The notes under the pieces: model-generated
What the model saw: only the letters and a program-made list of their open reading frames with translations
Database searches by the model: none
Told to the model about the DNA's origin: nothing
Source: Enterococcus moraviensis ATCC BAA-383
Lineage (GTDB): Bacteria; Bacillota; Bacilli; Lactobacillales; Enterococcaceae
DNA length: 64,000 nt
Reading direction: 5' to 3'
Assembly: GCF_000407445.1 (NCBI RefSeq)
Contig: NZ_ASWB01000002.1
Coordinates: forward strand, 310,001-374,000
Made by a program: the position numbers and the translations under genes
Shown: positions 36,568-45,303 of the stretch, one piece after another
Layout of the letters: every line of letters begins with the position of its first letter
Position numbering within the stretch: the stretch's first letter is position 1

Positions 36568-37776
36568 ATGTTTTCAGAAATATCAGTACCGAGTAGAACA
36601 ATCATGACACCAGGACCAGTTGAGGCTCATCCTGTAGCCTTAAGAGCGATGTCAGCTTCAATTTTAGGCCAGTTTGATCCAGCTTTTCTAACAATTATGG
36701 ATGAAGTAAAGGAAATGATCAAGATTCCTTTTGGAACCAAAAATGAACAAGCTTTTGCAATCGACGGAACATCACGTTCTGGATTAGAGGCTGCTTTGAT
36801 AGCGTTGATTGAGCCGGGCGATAAAGTTTTAATTCCGGTATATGGGCGTTTTGCGTACCTTCTAGGAGAAATTTGTGAACGTGCAAAAGCGGAGATCCAT
36901 TATTTGGAAAAAGAATGGGACGCGCCTTTTGAACAAGAAACTGTAATCGAAGCTATTGAAAAAGTACAACCGAAAATTGTAGCAATGGTTCATGGAGAAA
37001 CCGCTAACGGTCAAATGCAAGCTATGGAAAAAATCGGTAAACACTGTAAAGAAAATGATGTTTTCTTTGTTGTAGATATGGTAGCAACATATGGTGGTGT
37101 GCCACTAGAAGTTGATGCGTGGGGAGTCGATATTGCAATTGCAGGAACGCAAAAATGTGTGAGTGTTCCTTCTGGTTTATCTTTGATCACATATAATGAC
37201 CGAGTAGAAAAAGTTTTAACGAGTCGTTATCAAAAAGAATTAGGTTTAAGTAAAGATATTCGTAATGAGAATCATATTAGCAGTAATTACCTTGATTTAA
37301 GCCAATTACAACGTTATTGGAGTGAAGAACGAATCAACCATCATACTGAAGCAACAAGCATGATCTATGGCTTGCATGAGGGGCTTAGAATGATGATTAC
37401 CGAAGGAATGGATAAGGTTTATGCTAGACATGCACAAAACGATCAAGCCATCGTTGCGGGGATAAAAGCGATGGGACTTGGATTTTATGGCGATTTAACG
37501 ACAAAAATGCCGACTGTTACACCAATTATGATTCCAGCTGGAATTGATGGGGAAAAAGTTCGTGCACTTATGTTGGATGAGTTCGGTGTTGAAATCGCAT
37601 CTTCTTTTGGAGCACTTCAAGGAAAAGTTTGGCGTATCGGAAATATGGGGTACAGCAGTAGAAAATCAAATGTACTTCACGTATTGTCTGCATTAGAAGG
37701 GGCACTTAATTATTATGGGGCAGAGATTGTGAAAGGTGAGGCTGTGAAAGCTGCACTAAATATTTACAAAAAATAA
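36568..37776 (+). CDS. pucG: (S)-ureidoglycine-glyoxylate transaminase, class V aminotransferase
   Basis: 402 aa, PLP enzyme of the alanine-glyoxylate aminotransferase group. PucG features: TPGPVEAHPVALRAMS start, DGTSRSGLEAAL, the VDMVATYGG PLP Asp region and Lys196 in AGTQKCVSVPSG. In Bacillus PucG moves the amino group of ureidoglycine to glyoxylate, yielding oxalurate and glycine. That would be a second route from ureidoglycine to oxalurate beside AllE plus AllD. Strong AGAGGAG ribosome site. Divergent from pucR, followed by a terminator. Confidence 0.82.
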   Translation: MFSEISVPSRTIMTPGPVEAHPVALRAMSASILGQFDPAFLTIMDEVKEMIKIPFGTKNEQAFAIDGTSRSGLEAALIALIEPGDKVLIPVYGRFAYLLGEICERAKAEIHYLEKEWDAPFEQETVIEAIEKVQPKIVAMVHGETANGQMQAMEKIGKHCKENDVFFVVDMVATYGGVPLEVDAWGVDIAIAGTQKCVSVPSGLSLITYNDRVEKVLTSRYQKELGLSKDIRNENHISSNYLDLSQLQRYWSEERINHHTEATSMIYGLHEGLRMMITEGMDKVYARHAQNDQAIVAGIKAMGLGFYGDLTTKMPTVTPIMIPAGIDGEKVRALMLDEFGVEIASSFGALQGKVWRIGNMGYSSRKSNVLHVLSALEGALNYYGAEIVKGEAVKAALNIYKK

Positions 37777-37789
37777 GAACATGCAAATT

Positions 37790-37835
37790 GTTTGTGTGAA
37801 AGAACAAGTGATTGTTCGTTTTGCACAAACTTTTT
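37790..37835 (+). terminator. terminator of pucG, with overlapping alternative stem
   Basis: GTTTGTG...GAACAA (37790-37807) pairs with TTGTTC...CACAAAC (37812-37830), then TTTTT. The CACAAAC arm (37824-37830) can instead pair with GTTTGTG at 37841-37847. Confidence 0.75.
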
Positions 37836-37870
37836 GACAAGTTTGTGAAAAATAATGATGCGTGAAAATT

Positions 37871-37884
37871 TGCCACCGCTTACA
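37871..37884 (-). promoter_or_regulatory. cre-like site ahead of the first MFS gene
   Basis: The minus strand reads TGTAAGCGGTGGCA, 13 of 14 positions of the cre consensus TGWAANCGNTNWCA, about 100 nt before the start codon. Confidence 0.65.
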
Positions 37885-37985
37885 ATTGATAATGAATAAG
37901 AAGTTATTTGATATAGGTTTGAGAGAAAATTGCACAAACATTTTTTTGATCCTATCTATAAAAAATAACATATGGAGGAAAAGAC

Positions 37986-39269
37986 ATGGATGCAAAAAGT
38001 AAGGGTTCAGGAATGGATTATTGGAAAAAAATTGTTATTTTGTTATGTGCTGGTTGGGTAACGATCTGGGTTTATCGTTCAGCTTTGTCACCTGCTTATC
38101 CGCAAATCAATGCTTCACTTGGCGGAAATATCACAGATACAGCATTAGGCTTTATTTCTACTTGTTACTTCTTTGGATATGTAGCAATGCAGATTCCAGC
38201 AGGATTTTTAGTTGATAAAATCGGAAAGAAAAAAGTACTGATTCCTGGTTTTATCGTTTTTGGTCTAGCTGCGTTATTGATTTCTCAAGCAACAAATATT
38301 CAAATGATTTACGTTGGTAGTGTTTTAGCTGGTTTAGGCTGTGGCTCTTTTTATGGCTCAGCATATTCATTAACTTCTCAAAATATTCCACGCGAAAAAA
38401 GAAGTTTTTCTACAGCTATCGTAAATAGTGGATCAGCTGTTGGTTCTGGTCTAGGCTTGATTTTATCTAGTTTCTTAGTTGTTCAATTGAAATTTCCATG
38501 GCAAACAATGATGTACATTTCTGTAGCATTGATTGCTGTAATGTTGGTAGCATTTGTTGCAATTATTCGTAATAATAAAGAAGATGCTGAATTCTTAGCA
38601 CAAACTGAAGCGGCAGAGGCAGCTGAAGCAGCAGCGGCTGCACCAGAAGCCACAGTTGTGGAAAAAGAAAAGGTTTCAATCAAAAAATTATTCTCACCAA
38701 AAATGTTATTTGCTTATATTTTATATTTTGCTACTTGTTATGCGTACTATATGACGGTAACTTGGTTACCAAACTTCTTAGGAACAGAACGTGGCTTTGA
38801 AGGTGCAGCAATTGGGTTCTCAGCTTCTCTTGTAGCATTTGCTTCAATTCCAGGTGCGTTATTCTTCAGTCGTTTAGCAGATAAGTTTATGCACAAAAAA
38901 GTACAATTTATCGTTATTTTAGAATTTTTAGCTGCAGCAATGTTATTACTGACTGTACAAGCAACAAACTCAACATTATTATTAATTGGTTTGATCTTAT
39001 ACGGCTTCTTAGGAAAACTTGCTGTTGAGCCAATTATTATTTCTTGGTTAGGTGAAAATGCGCCTAAAGTTGGTATTGGTACTACATTGGGTGTATTCAA
39101 TTTCTTCGGAATGATGTCTTCAGTGATTGCACCAACATTAACTGGTTCAATCTCAGATGCCACAGGTTCAAAAGAAATGGGCTTTTACATTTCGGTAATT
39201 TTATTAGTAGTAGGTACTGCGCTATTCTTATTAGCGAACTTGAATAAAAAGAAAACAGTCGCTGAATAG
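37986..39269 (+). CDS. MFS transporter of the allantoin island, copy 1
   Basis: 427 aa, twelve membrane segments. MFS loop motif GFLVDKIGKKKVLIPG between TM2 and TM3 and repeated in the second half (SRLADKFMHKKVQ). The central loop has an Ala/Glu-rich stretch (EAAEAAEAAAAAPEA) absent from copy 2. Closely similar over its length to the gene at 42499. Substrate unknown: an import role for allantoate/ureidoglycolate or export of oxamate would fit the pathway. Excellent TGGAGGAA ribosome site; own cre-like site. Confidence 0.85.
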   Translation: MDAKSKGSGMDYWKKIVILLCAGWVTIWVYRSALSPAYPQINASLGGNITDTALGFISTCYFFGYVAMQIPAGFLVDKIGKKKVLIPGFIVFGLAALLISQATNIQMIYVGSVLAGLGCGSFYGSAYSLTSQNIPREKRSFSTAIVNSGSAVGSGLGLILSSFLVVQLKFPWQTMMYISVALIAVMLVAFVAIIRNNKEDAEFLAQTEAAEAAEAAAAAPEATVVEKEKVSIKKLFSPKMLFAYILYFATCYAYYMTVTWLPNFLGTERGFEGAAIGFSASLVAFASIPGALFFSRLADKFMHKKVQFIVILEFLAAAMLLLTVQATNSTLLLIGLILYGFLGKLAVEPIIISWLGENAPKVGIGTTLGVFNFFGMMSSVIAPTLTGSISDATGSKEMGFYISVILLVVGTALFLLANLNKKKTVAE

Positions 39270-39407
39270 GCATCTGTTTTCGTAAAGCAATAAATAATGA
39301 TGTGTTTAGCTTCTGAGACTAAATATAGTGGATAGAACTTAAACACATCATATTTTTTAGATAAAAGCTATGTATAAAAAAAATAGAATTTTTGGAATTT
39401 TAGTGTA

Positions 39408-39421
39408 TGTAAGCGCTTAAA
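39408..39421 (+). promoter_or_regulatory. cre-like site ahead of the allantoin permease gene
   Basis: TGTAAGCGCTTAAA, 13 of 14 positions of the cre consensus, immediately in front of the AAGGAGG ribosome site. Binding here would act as a roadblock. Confidence 0.65.
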
Positions 39422-39434
39422 AGGAGGCGAAATG

Positions 39435-40895
39435 ATGGAAAACCAAGATTATCAAATCACAGAAGATGAACTTCAACGTTATCGAGAGCGTGGTTATAAT
39501 GAAGATATGCTTCCAAAACCCTTATCTAAAAGGACGATGGGAAAAATGAACTATTTTACGTTGTGGATGGGTTCAGTACATAACATACCGAATTACACTG
39601 CTGTAGGAGGATTTCTCTTTTTAGGACTTTCTCCGATCAATATAATGCTGGCTTTAGTCCTTAGTGCATTGGCAGTTGCGCTATTTATGACCTATAATGG
39701 TCGTGCAGGTTCAAAATATGGCATTCCATTTGCGATTCATCTAAGATCGACCTATGGGGATATTGGTGCAAAACTGCCAGGATTTCTAAGAGGGTGTGTC
39801 GCGGCAATTGCTTGGTTTGGGTTGCAAAACTATACGGGGTCACTAGCACTATTGATTTTGATTGGGAAAATCTGGCCAGGGTTTTTATCTCTAGGTGGTG
39901 ATACAGTGATCTTGGGGATTTCTATTCCTGGGTTGATTGCTTTTACGATTTTTTGGCTCGTAAACATGCTGATTGGTTTTGGCGGAGGAAAAATTCTTAA
40001 TAAATTCACTGCTATTTTGAGTCCGCTGATTTACATTGTATTCGGCGGTATGGCAATTTGGGCAATCGTTGCAGCAGGCGGTTTAGGCCCGATTTTATCT
40101 TATGATGTCACAGGGGCGACACATAATATTTCACCCGTATTTGTTTATTTCATGATTATTAATTCAGTTTTGGCTGTTTGGGCAGCACCAGGTGCAAGTG
40201 TTTCAGACTTTACGCAAAATGCAAAATCAACCAAAGATCAAACTGTTGGACAGACAGCTAGTTTTCTAGTTGGATATGGGATATTTGCTTTTTCAAGTGT
40301 TGTGATTTTAATTGGTGGTTCTATCCGTTATGGCATTCAGGAATGGAATATTCTCAATATTGTAGATCGTTGGGATAATTCTTTTGCTATTATTGTTGCG
40401 ATGTTAGTATTTTTATTAACAACTGTATCGACAAATGCAACAGGAAATATTATTCCGGCTGCATATCAACTGTGTGCTTTATTTCCTAAGAAAATCGATT
40501 ATAAAAAAGGTGTATTACTTGCTAGCATAATCAGCTTTTTGATTATGCCATGGAAATTAATGGAAAATGCTGATAGCATTTTTATCTTCTTGAATACGAT
40601 TGGTGCAGTATTAGGACCAGTTGCAGGAACAATGATTGCCAGTTACTATTTTGTCCAAAAACAAAAAATCGATTTGAATCAGTTGTATATGGATCAAAAT
40701 GCAGACAATCGTAACAATTTATATAAAGGTTTGAATAAACCGGCATATGTTGCAACTGTAGTCGCGTTAGTTATTTGCTTGAGTGGTAATTTTATTCCCG
40801 CTTTAAAAGTAGTATCAGATATCTCTTGGATTTCTGGCTTTGTATCAGCTTTTGTTTTATATTTGCTATTAAGAAAAATTTTTGATAAAAAATAA
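39435..40895 (+). CDS. allP: NCS1-family allantoin permease
   Basis: 486 aa, twelve membrane segments of the nucleobase-cation-symport-1 family (with purine, hydantoin and allantoin carriers). Motifs: LWMGSVHNIPNYTAVGGFLFLGLSP, GRAGSKYGIPFAIHLRSTYG, LQNYTGSLAL, ASVSDFTQNAKSTKDQTVGQ, and VSTNATGNIIPAAYQL. ATG 39435 gives a 7-nt gap to AAGGAGG; ATG 39432 in the same frame is also possible. Placement before allB supports allantoin as substrate. Confidence 0.88.
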   Translation: MENQDYQITEDELQRYRERGYNEDMLPKPLSKRTMGKMNYFTLWMGSVHNIPNYTAVGGFLFLGLSPINIMLALVLSALAVALFMTYNGRAGSKYGIPFAIHLRSTYGDIGAKLPGFLRGCVAAIAWFGLQNYTGSLALLILIGKIWPGFLSLGGDTVILGISIPGLIAFTIFWLVNMLIGFGGGKILNKFTAILSPLIYIVFGGMAIWAIVAAGGLGPILSYDVTGATHNISPVFVYFMIINSVLAVWAAPGASVSDFTQNAKSTKDQTVGQTASFLVGYGIFAFSSVVILIGGSIRYGIQEWNILNIVDRWDNSFAIIVAMLVFLLTTVSTNATGNIIPAAYQLCALFPKKIDYKKGVLLASIISFLIMPWKLMENADSIFIFLNTIGAVLGPVAGTMIASYYFVQKQKIDLNQLYMDQNADNRNNLYKGLNKPAYVATVVALVICLSGNFIPALKVVSDISWISGFVSAFVLYLLLRKIFDKK

Positions 40896-41005
40896 TAAGC
40901 TTTTGGCTCAATTTCTTAGAGAGGCTGAAATATGTCAGATTTTACATATTTTGTTCTATCCAAGCGAAGAGGTCCATGATGCTTTTAAATTTAGGAGGAA
41001 AATAA

Positions 41006-42373
41006 ATGTGTTATGATTTAGTCATCAAAAACGGTTTAGTGATTCTGGAGTCGGGAGAAGTCAAAACAGATGTTGCTGTAAAAAATGGAGTCATCGCTGC
41101 AATTGGGAATGATCTTGGTACGGCAGATAAAGTCATTGATGCAACTGGTTTAGTTGTAAGCCCAGGTATGGTGGATGCACATGTCCACATTACAGATCCT
41201 GGTGGTGGTTACCGTGATCAGTGGGAAGGCTACATTACTGGGACAGCTTCTTGTGCCAAAGGTGGCGTTACTTCATTTATGGAGATGCCATTAAATCAAG
41301 TACCAGCAACAGTAGATGGTGAATCATTGGAGATTAAGTATACTGCTGGAAAAGGGAAATTAAAGTCGGATGTAGGTTCCTTCGGTGGCTTAGTTCCATT
41401 TAATCTTACTGGTGGGATTCAAGAATTAGATGATGGTGGAGTAGCTGCCTACAAATGCTTTATGGCCACTTGCGGTGATCGTAGTATTGATGGTGACTTT
41501 ATGAATGTGGATGATTATTCACTTTACGAAGGAATGAAACAAGTTGCTAAAACTGGGAAAGTTTTGGCGATTCATGCGGAAAATGCAGCAATCACAGATA
41601 AACTAGGAGAAATTGCGTATAAAAATGGCGAAACGACACTAAAAGCTTATGTGGCTAGCCGTCCGGTGTTCACTGAAGTTGAACCAATCCGTAGAGCGAT
41701 TTTATTTGCAAAAGAAACTGGATGTCGGATCCATATTTGTCATATTGCTTGTCCAGAAGGTGTGGAAGAAGTAACTAAAGCTAGAAGAGCAGGCGTTGAT
41801 GTTACGTGTGAAACGTGTACACATTATCTTTACTTTGATACAGATGAATTAGATGCGATTGGACCTGTTGTAAAATGTTCACCGCCAATCCGTGATAAGA
41901 AAAACCAAAATGGTATGTGGGAAAAAGTTTTAGCGGGAGAAATCGATTTTGTAACATCTGATCACTCACCATGTACGCCAGACTTAAAAGAGAAAGAAAA
42001 TGCCTTTGAAGCATGGGGTGGGATTTCTGGTGTTCAAAATAATGTAGATGTTCTCTTTGATGAAGGGGTTCAAAAGCGAGGTATGTCATTAAAACAATTT
42101 GCGGATATCATTGCTGCAAATCCAGCTGATCGTTATGATTTAGATCAAAAAGGTAGAATCAGTGTTGGGAAAGATGCTGACTTTGTTTTGATTAAACCAA
42201 ATGCACCTTACACATTAAAAGCAGAAGATTTAGAATACCGCAACAAGATCAGTCCATATATTGGGCGTGAAATTGGGGCGCAAGCTGTGCAAACCGTTTT
42301 AAGAGGTCACGTTATCTATACAAAAGAGGAAGGTGTTTCTTCTGATTTTGTCGGGGCATTTATCAAAAAGTAA
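41006..42373 (+). CDS. allB: allantoinase
   Basis: 455 aa, cyclic amidohydrolase. Opens the allantoin ring to allantoate, the first step of the pathway. Binuclear metal site: His59 and His61 (DAHVHITDP), carboxylated Lys in GVAAYKCFMA, His in LAIHAENAA, HICHIACPEG and Asp in VTSDHSPCTPDLKE. Related dihydropyrimidinases and hydantoinases share these ligands; context and the EMPLNQVPATVD region support allantoinase. TAGGAGG ribosome site. Confidence 0.93.
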   Translation: MCYDLVIKNGLVILESGEVKTDVAVKNGVIAAIGNDLGTADKVIDATGLVVSPGMVDAHVHITDPGGGYRDQWEGYITGTASCAKGGVTSFMEMPLNQVPATVDGESLEIKYTAGKGKLKSDVGSFGGLVPFNLTGGIQELDDGGVAAYKCFMATCGDRSIDGDFMNVDDYSLYEGMKQVAKTGKVLAIHAENAAITDKLGEIAYKNGETTLKAYVASRPVFTEVEPIRRAILFAKETGCRIHICHIACPEGVEEVTKARRAGVDVTCETCTHYLYFDTDELDAIGPVVKCSPPIRDKKNQNGMWEKVLAGEIDFVTSDHSPCTPDLKEKENAFEAWGGISGVQNNVDVLFDEGVQKRGMSLKQFADIIAANPADRYDLDQKGRISVGKDADFVLIKPNAPYTLKAEDLEYRNKISPYIGREIGAQAVQTVLRGHVIYTKEEGVSSDFVGAFIKK

Positions 42374-42498
42374 GTAAATAAAGGAAGAAGGTCAGACATG
42401 AAAATGCTCATTTTTATTGTCTGATCATTCTTGCCGTTGTGAAAATTAATCAGGGATGCGATTCATTTGGTGATTTGACGTAATAAAGGAGAGCGTGA

Positions 42499-43752
42499 AT
42501 GATGGATGAAGAGAAAAGACTAAGTGGGCGGACGCCTTATTGGAAACAGATTATTTATATTTTAACGATTGGTTGGATCGTTATTTGGATCTATCGAACA
42601 GTCTTGACCCCGATTTATCCAATCATTAGTGATTATTTTGGTGGTGCGACAGATGCACAGTTAGGCCACATTTCAAGTTTCTATTTTTTAGGTTATGTCT
42701 GTATGCAAATTCCTTCAGGTTTGCTAGTTGATAGGTTAGGGAAAAAGCAGATTTTGATTCCTGGTTTTTTATTGTTTGGGATAGGTGCGCTAATTGTTGG
42801 TTTAGCACAAAATATTGGCATTGTATTTATTGGGAGTGTTTTAGCAGGTCTCGGTTGTGGGACGTATTATGGAGTTGCTTATTCATTGACTGCGGAATAT
42901 GTGCCTGTGTCGAAACGAAGTTTGTCCACTGCGGTGATCAATAGTGGGACAGCAATAGGGAGTGGGTTAGGGTTGATTTCCTCTAGTTATTTAGTGGGAA
43001 CAGGGGTGTTACCTTGGCAAGCGTTGATTTTTGCTACAATCCTGTTGATTTTATTATCGATTTTGATGTTTTCCCGCTATATTCGTTTAGAGAAACCAAA
43101 AAAGAAAAAGCTCGTTAGCGAAGCAACAGAAGTAAAAGAGCGAACGTCGATCAAGGCATTGTTTAAACCGCGAATGATTTCAGCTTATATCCTTTACTTC
43201 TCCACGTTGTACACCTACTATTTGATTGACACATGGCTGCCTAATTTTTTAGAAACAGAGAAAGGATTTTCTGGAACGTCAGTTGGTCTTGCGTCGTCTC
43301 TGGTATTTTTTACTGCGATACCCGGTGCTTTGATTTTCAGTAGGATTGCTGATGGAATTCCTAAGAAAAAAGTGCAGCTTATTATTTTACTTGAAGTATT
43401 AGCAGCCAGTGTATTATTTTTAACTGTTACAACAACAAACCAAACAATTTTAGTGATCGGGATTATGGCGTATGGTTTTTTTGGAAAGCTAGCGGTTGAA
43501 CCCATTATTATATCTTGGTTAGGCGAAGGAGCGCCAAGAGGAAGTGTTGCCACTATGTATGGTTTTTTTAATTTTTTTGGTATGTCTGCATCAGTGATTG
43601 TACCATCACTCACAGGAAAAATTTCTGATATTACGGGTTCAAAAATTTATGCATTTTATTTAGCGATTTTGATTATAGGAGTGGGAACGTTACTATTTTA
43701 TTTGATTAATCGCATTATTGTAGATGAAAATCGATCTATCGACAATCGATGA
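42499..43752 (+). CDS. MFS transporter of the allantoin island, copy 2
   Basis: 417 aa paralogue of the carrier at 37986 (shared GRTPYWKQI/MDYWKKI start, SFYFLGYVCMQIPSGLLVDRLGKKQILIPGF, AYGFFGKLAVEPIIISWLGE). Twelve membrane segments. Lacks the Ala/Glu-rich central insert of copy 1. AAGGAG lies 7 nt before ATG 42499. Strong terminator follows. Substrate unknown; an allantoin-pathway intermediate or end product is likely from context. Confidence 0.85.
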   Translation: MMDEEKRLSGRTPYWKQIIYILTIGWIVIWIYRTVLTPIYPIISDYFGGATDAQLGHISSFYFLGYVCMQIPSGLLVDRLGKKQILIPGFLLFGIGALIVGLAQNIGIVFIGSVLAGLGCGTYYGVAYSLTAEYVPVSKRSLSTAVINSGTAIGSGLGLISSSYLVGTGVLPWQALIFATILLILLSILMFSRYIRLEKPKKKKLVSEATEVKERTSIKALFKPRMISAYILYFSTLYTYYLIDTWLPNFLETEKGFSGTSVGLASSLVFFTAIPGALIFSRIADGIPKKKVQLIILLEVLAASVLFLTVTTTNQTILVIGIMAYGFFGKLAVEPIIISWLGEGAPRGSVATMYGFFNFFGMSASVIVPSLTGKISDITGSKIYAFYLAILIIGVGTLLFYLINRIIVDENRSIDNR

Positions 43753-43806
43753 AAAACAGCTCACTTCTTTCAATTCAGAAAAATTAAAAGAAGTGAGCTG
43801 TTTTTT
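43753..43806 (+). terminator. terminator at the end of the allantoin island
   Basis: AACAGCTCACTTCTTT pairs with AAAGAAGTGAGCTGTT across a 15-nt loop, then a T-run. Confidence 0.9.
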
Positions 43807-43890
43807 GTTGTTTAAATTGAACTTTATATTTTAAAAGTATATTAGATGAAGTCTGCCTCTATTTTCGTTATACTTATCTAAAGGAGCGAG

Positions 43891-45231
43891 GTGAGGCAAT
43901 TGAAAAAAACAAAGAAAATATATATGGTATCGTATCAGGCTGGTTTTTCTTTAGAAGAGTTGAAACAGACTATTTTTGATTGGTTAAGCTTTTTGCGGAT
44001 TGTCTCGATACCTGAAAGTTATCGTTTCAATGATGAAGAAGCACTGTTATTTGAACTTCAGCCCATCATCAAGAGAATTCAGCAACTCACAGAAGAAGAA
44101 AATTTATGGATTAAGATAAACAGTCGGGATGGAGAATTTCAACTTCATATTTCTGCGTTAAGTCTTCATGAACGAACGATACTAGATGGAGCAATCTATT
44201 TTGCGAATCAAGGAATGATTGAAGATTATTGTGACACTCGAATGATTAAAAATGGGGTTTACGGTTCAATTCGTCCATTAGATGAATTCCTATACAATAA
44301 TGTAGAGAAACTTGAAAAAAGAACCTTTGAGACTGCGAATGAAATTGCCAAACTGCCTAAACGATATAATAGTGAAAAGGCTGTGATAGTTGACTGTAAT
44401 CAACTAGCTGGCTACGATATTTATTATAAAGGTTTATGTCTGACGTCATGTTGGAAAATGTATTATTCAAGTTTGTACTTTCATCTTATCCCAGAATCTA
44501 TTTTTCTAGAAATCCAGCAAGTAGAATCTGTTGAAACATTGGACAATCAAGTGATCAAAGTGACACTTTTTAAACATCCATTTAATTGGGATATGCCTGT
44601 TAATCAAAAATATCAGCGATTATTTAGAGATCAGATGGGCTTTGATCAATTAGCGTGGAACAATGGAACGGGAGTATTACGACAACCGTACATCGAATAT
44701 GCTTTCGTGGCAGATACAATTCAAACCGTTCAATATCAAAATGGTTATTATCAGCCGGTTGAAAAGAAAAATGCAACGTATTTTGTCACAAGAAGTTATG
44801 ATAAACTGCATCAAAAATATAGGGTAAATCGCACTAGAGGAGTCTTGAATGCCCAAGCTTATTTTCCTTGGATCGATGAGAAGAGCCGGAAGATGATGAA
44901 TTATCGAGTGTTAGATCCTAAAATGGCTATTGATGATGGGCTTTCGGCCTATGAATTTTATATCCGACAATTTCTAGAAATCGATGTTTTGGACAAAAAA
45001 TATGATGATTTTGTTTCAGTTTTGCGCTTTTATTTACCAAAAGAAGCAATCTCACAAATTCCGTTAGAAGCTTTATGGGAAAAATTGTTTGATGTAAATA
45101 TTAGCAATCTAAAACAGAAAGAAGCATCGACTCGTTTTGACTTGAACAAAGCTAAGAATCATTTAAGGGTAGTATTTTTGGATTCAAGCAATTTGGCTAC
45201 AATTAGTCAAACGATGGATATAAGTGAATAA
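43891..45231 (+). CDS. hypothetical protein, 446 aa, family not recognised
   Basis: Soluble protein without signal peptide or membrane segments. The N-terminal 130 residues look alpha/beta (KKIYMVSYQAGFSLEELKQTIFDWLSFLRIV). The middle is aromatic-rich and beta-like (CWKMYYSSLYFHLIPESIFLEIQQVE, YIEYAFVADTIQTVQYQNGYYQP). Composition and length argue for a real gene. GTG 43891 has AAGGAG 4 nt away; TTG 43900 behind GAGGTGAGG is an alternative. It follows the allantoin island on the same strand but behind a strong terminator, so any link to allantoin is uncertain. Confidence 0.75.
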   Translation: MRQLKKTKKIYMVSYQAGFSLEELKQTIFDWLSFLRIVSIPESYRFNDEEALLFELQPIIKRIQQLTEEENLWIKINSRDGEFQLHISALSLHERTILDGAIYFANQGMIEDYCDTRMIKNGVYGSIRPLDEFLYNNVEKLEKRTFETANEIAKLPKRYNSEKAVIVDCNQLAGYDIYYKGLCLTSCWKMYYSSLYFHLIPESIFLEIQQVESVETLDNQVIKVTLFKHPFNWDMPVNQKYQRLFRDQMGFDQLAWNNGTGVLRQPYIEYAFVADTIQTVQYQNGYYQPVEKKNATYFVTRSYDKLHQKYRVNRTRGVLNAQAYFPWIDEKSRKMMNYRVLDPKMAIDDGLSAYEFYIRQFLEIDVLDKKYDDFVSVLRFYLPKEAISQIPLEALWEKLFDVNISNLKQKEASTRFDLNKAKNHLRVVFLDSSNLATISQTMDISE

Positions 45232-45303
45232 TGAAGTGATAACATACAGTTTGAAGGGGCCAAGAAGAACTCAAAGAGTTGTTTCTCAGCCCCTTCACTA
45301 TAT

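Noticed and set aside
36297-36596. 99-codon + frame before pucG
   Set aside because: No ribosome site, overlaps the strongly supported pucG start and covers the regulatory gap; hydrophobic stretch is AT-driven.
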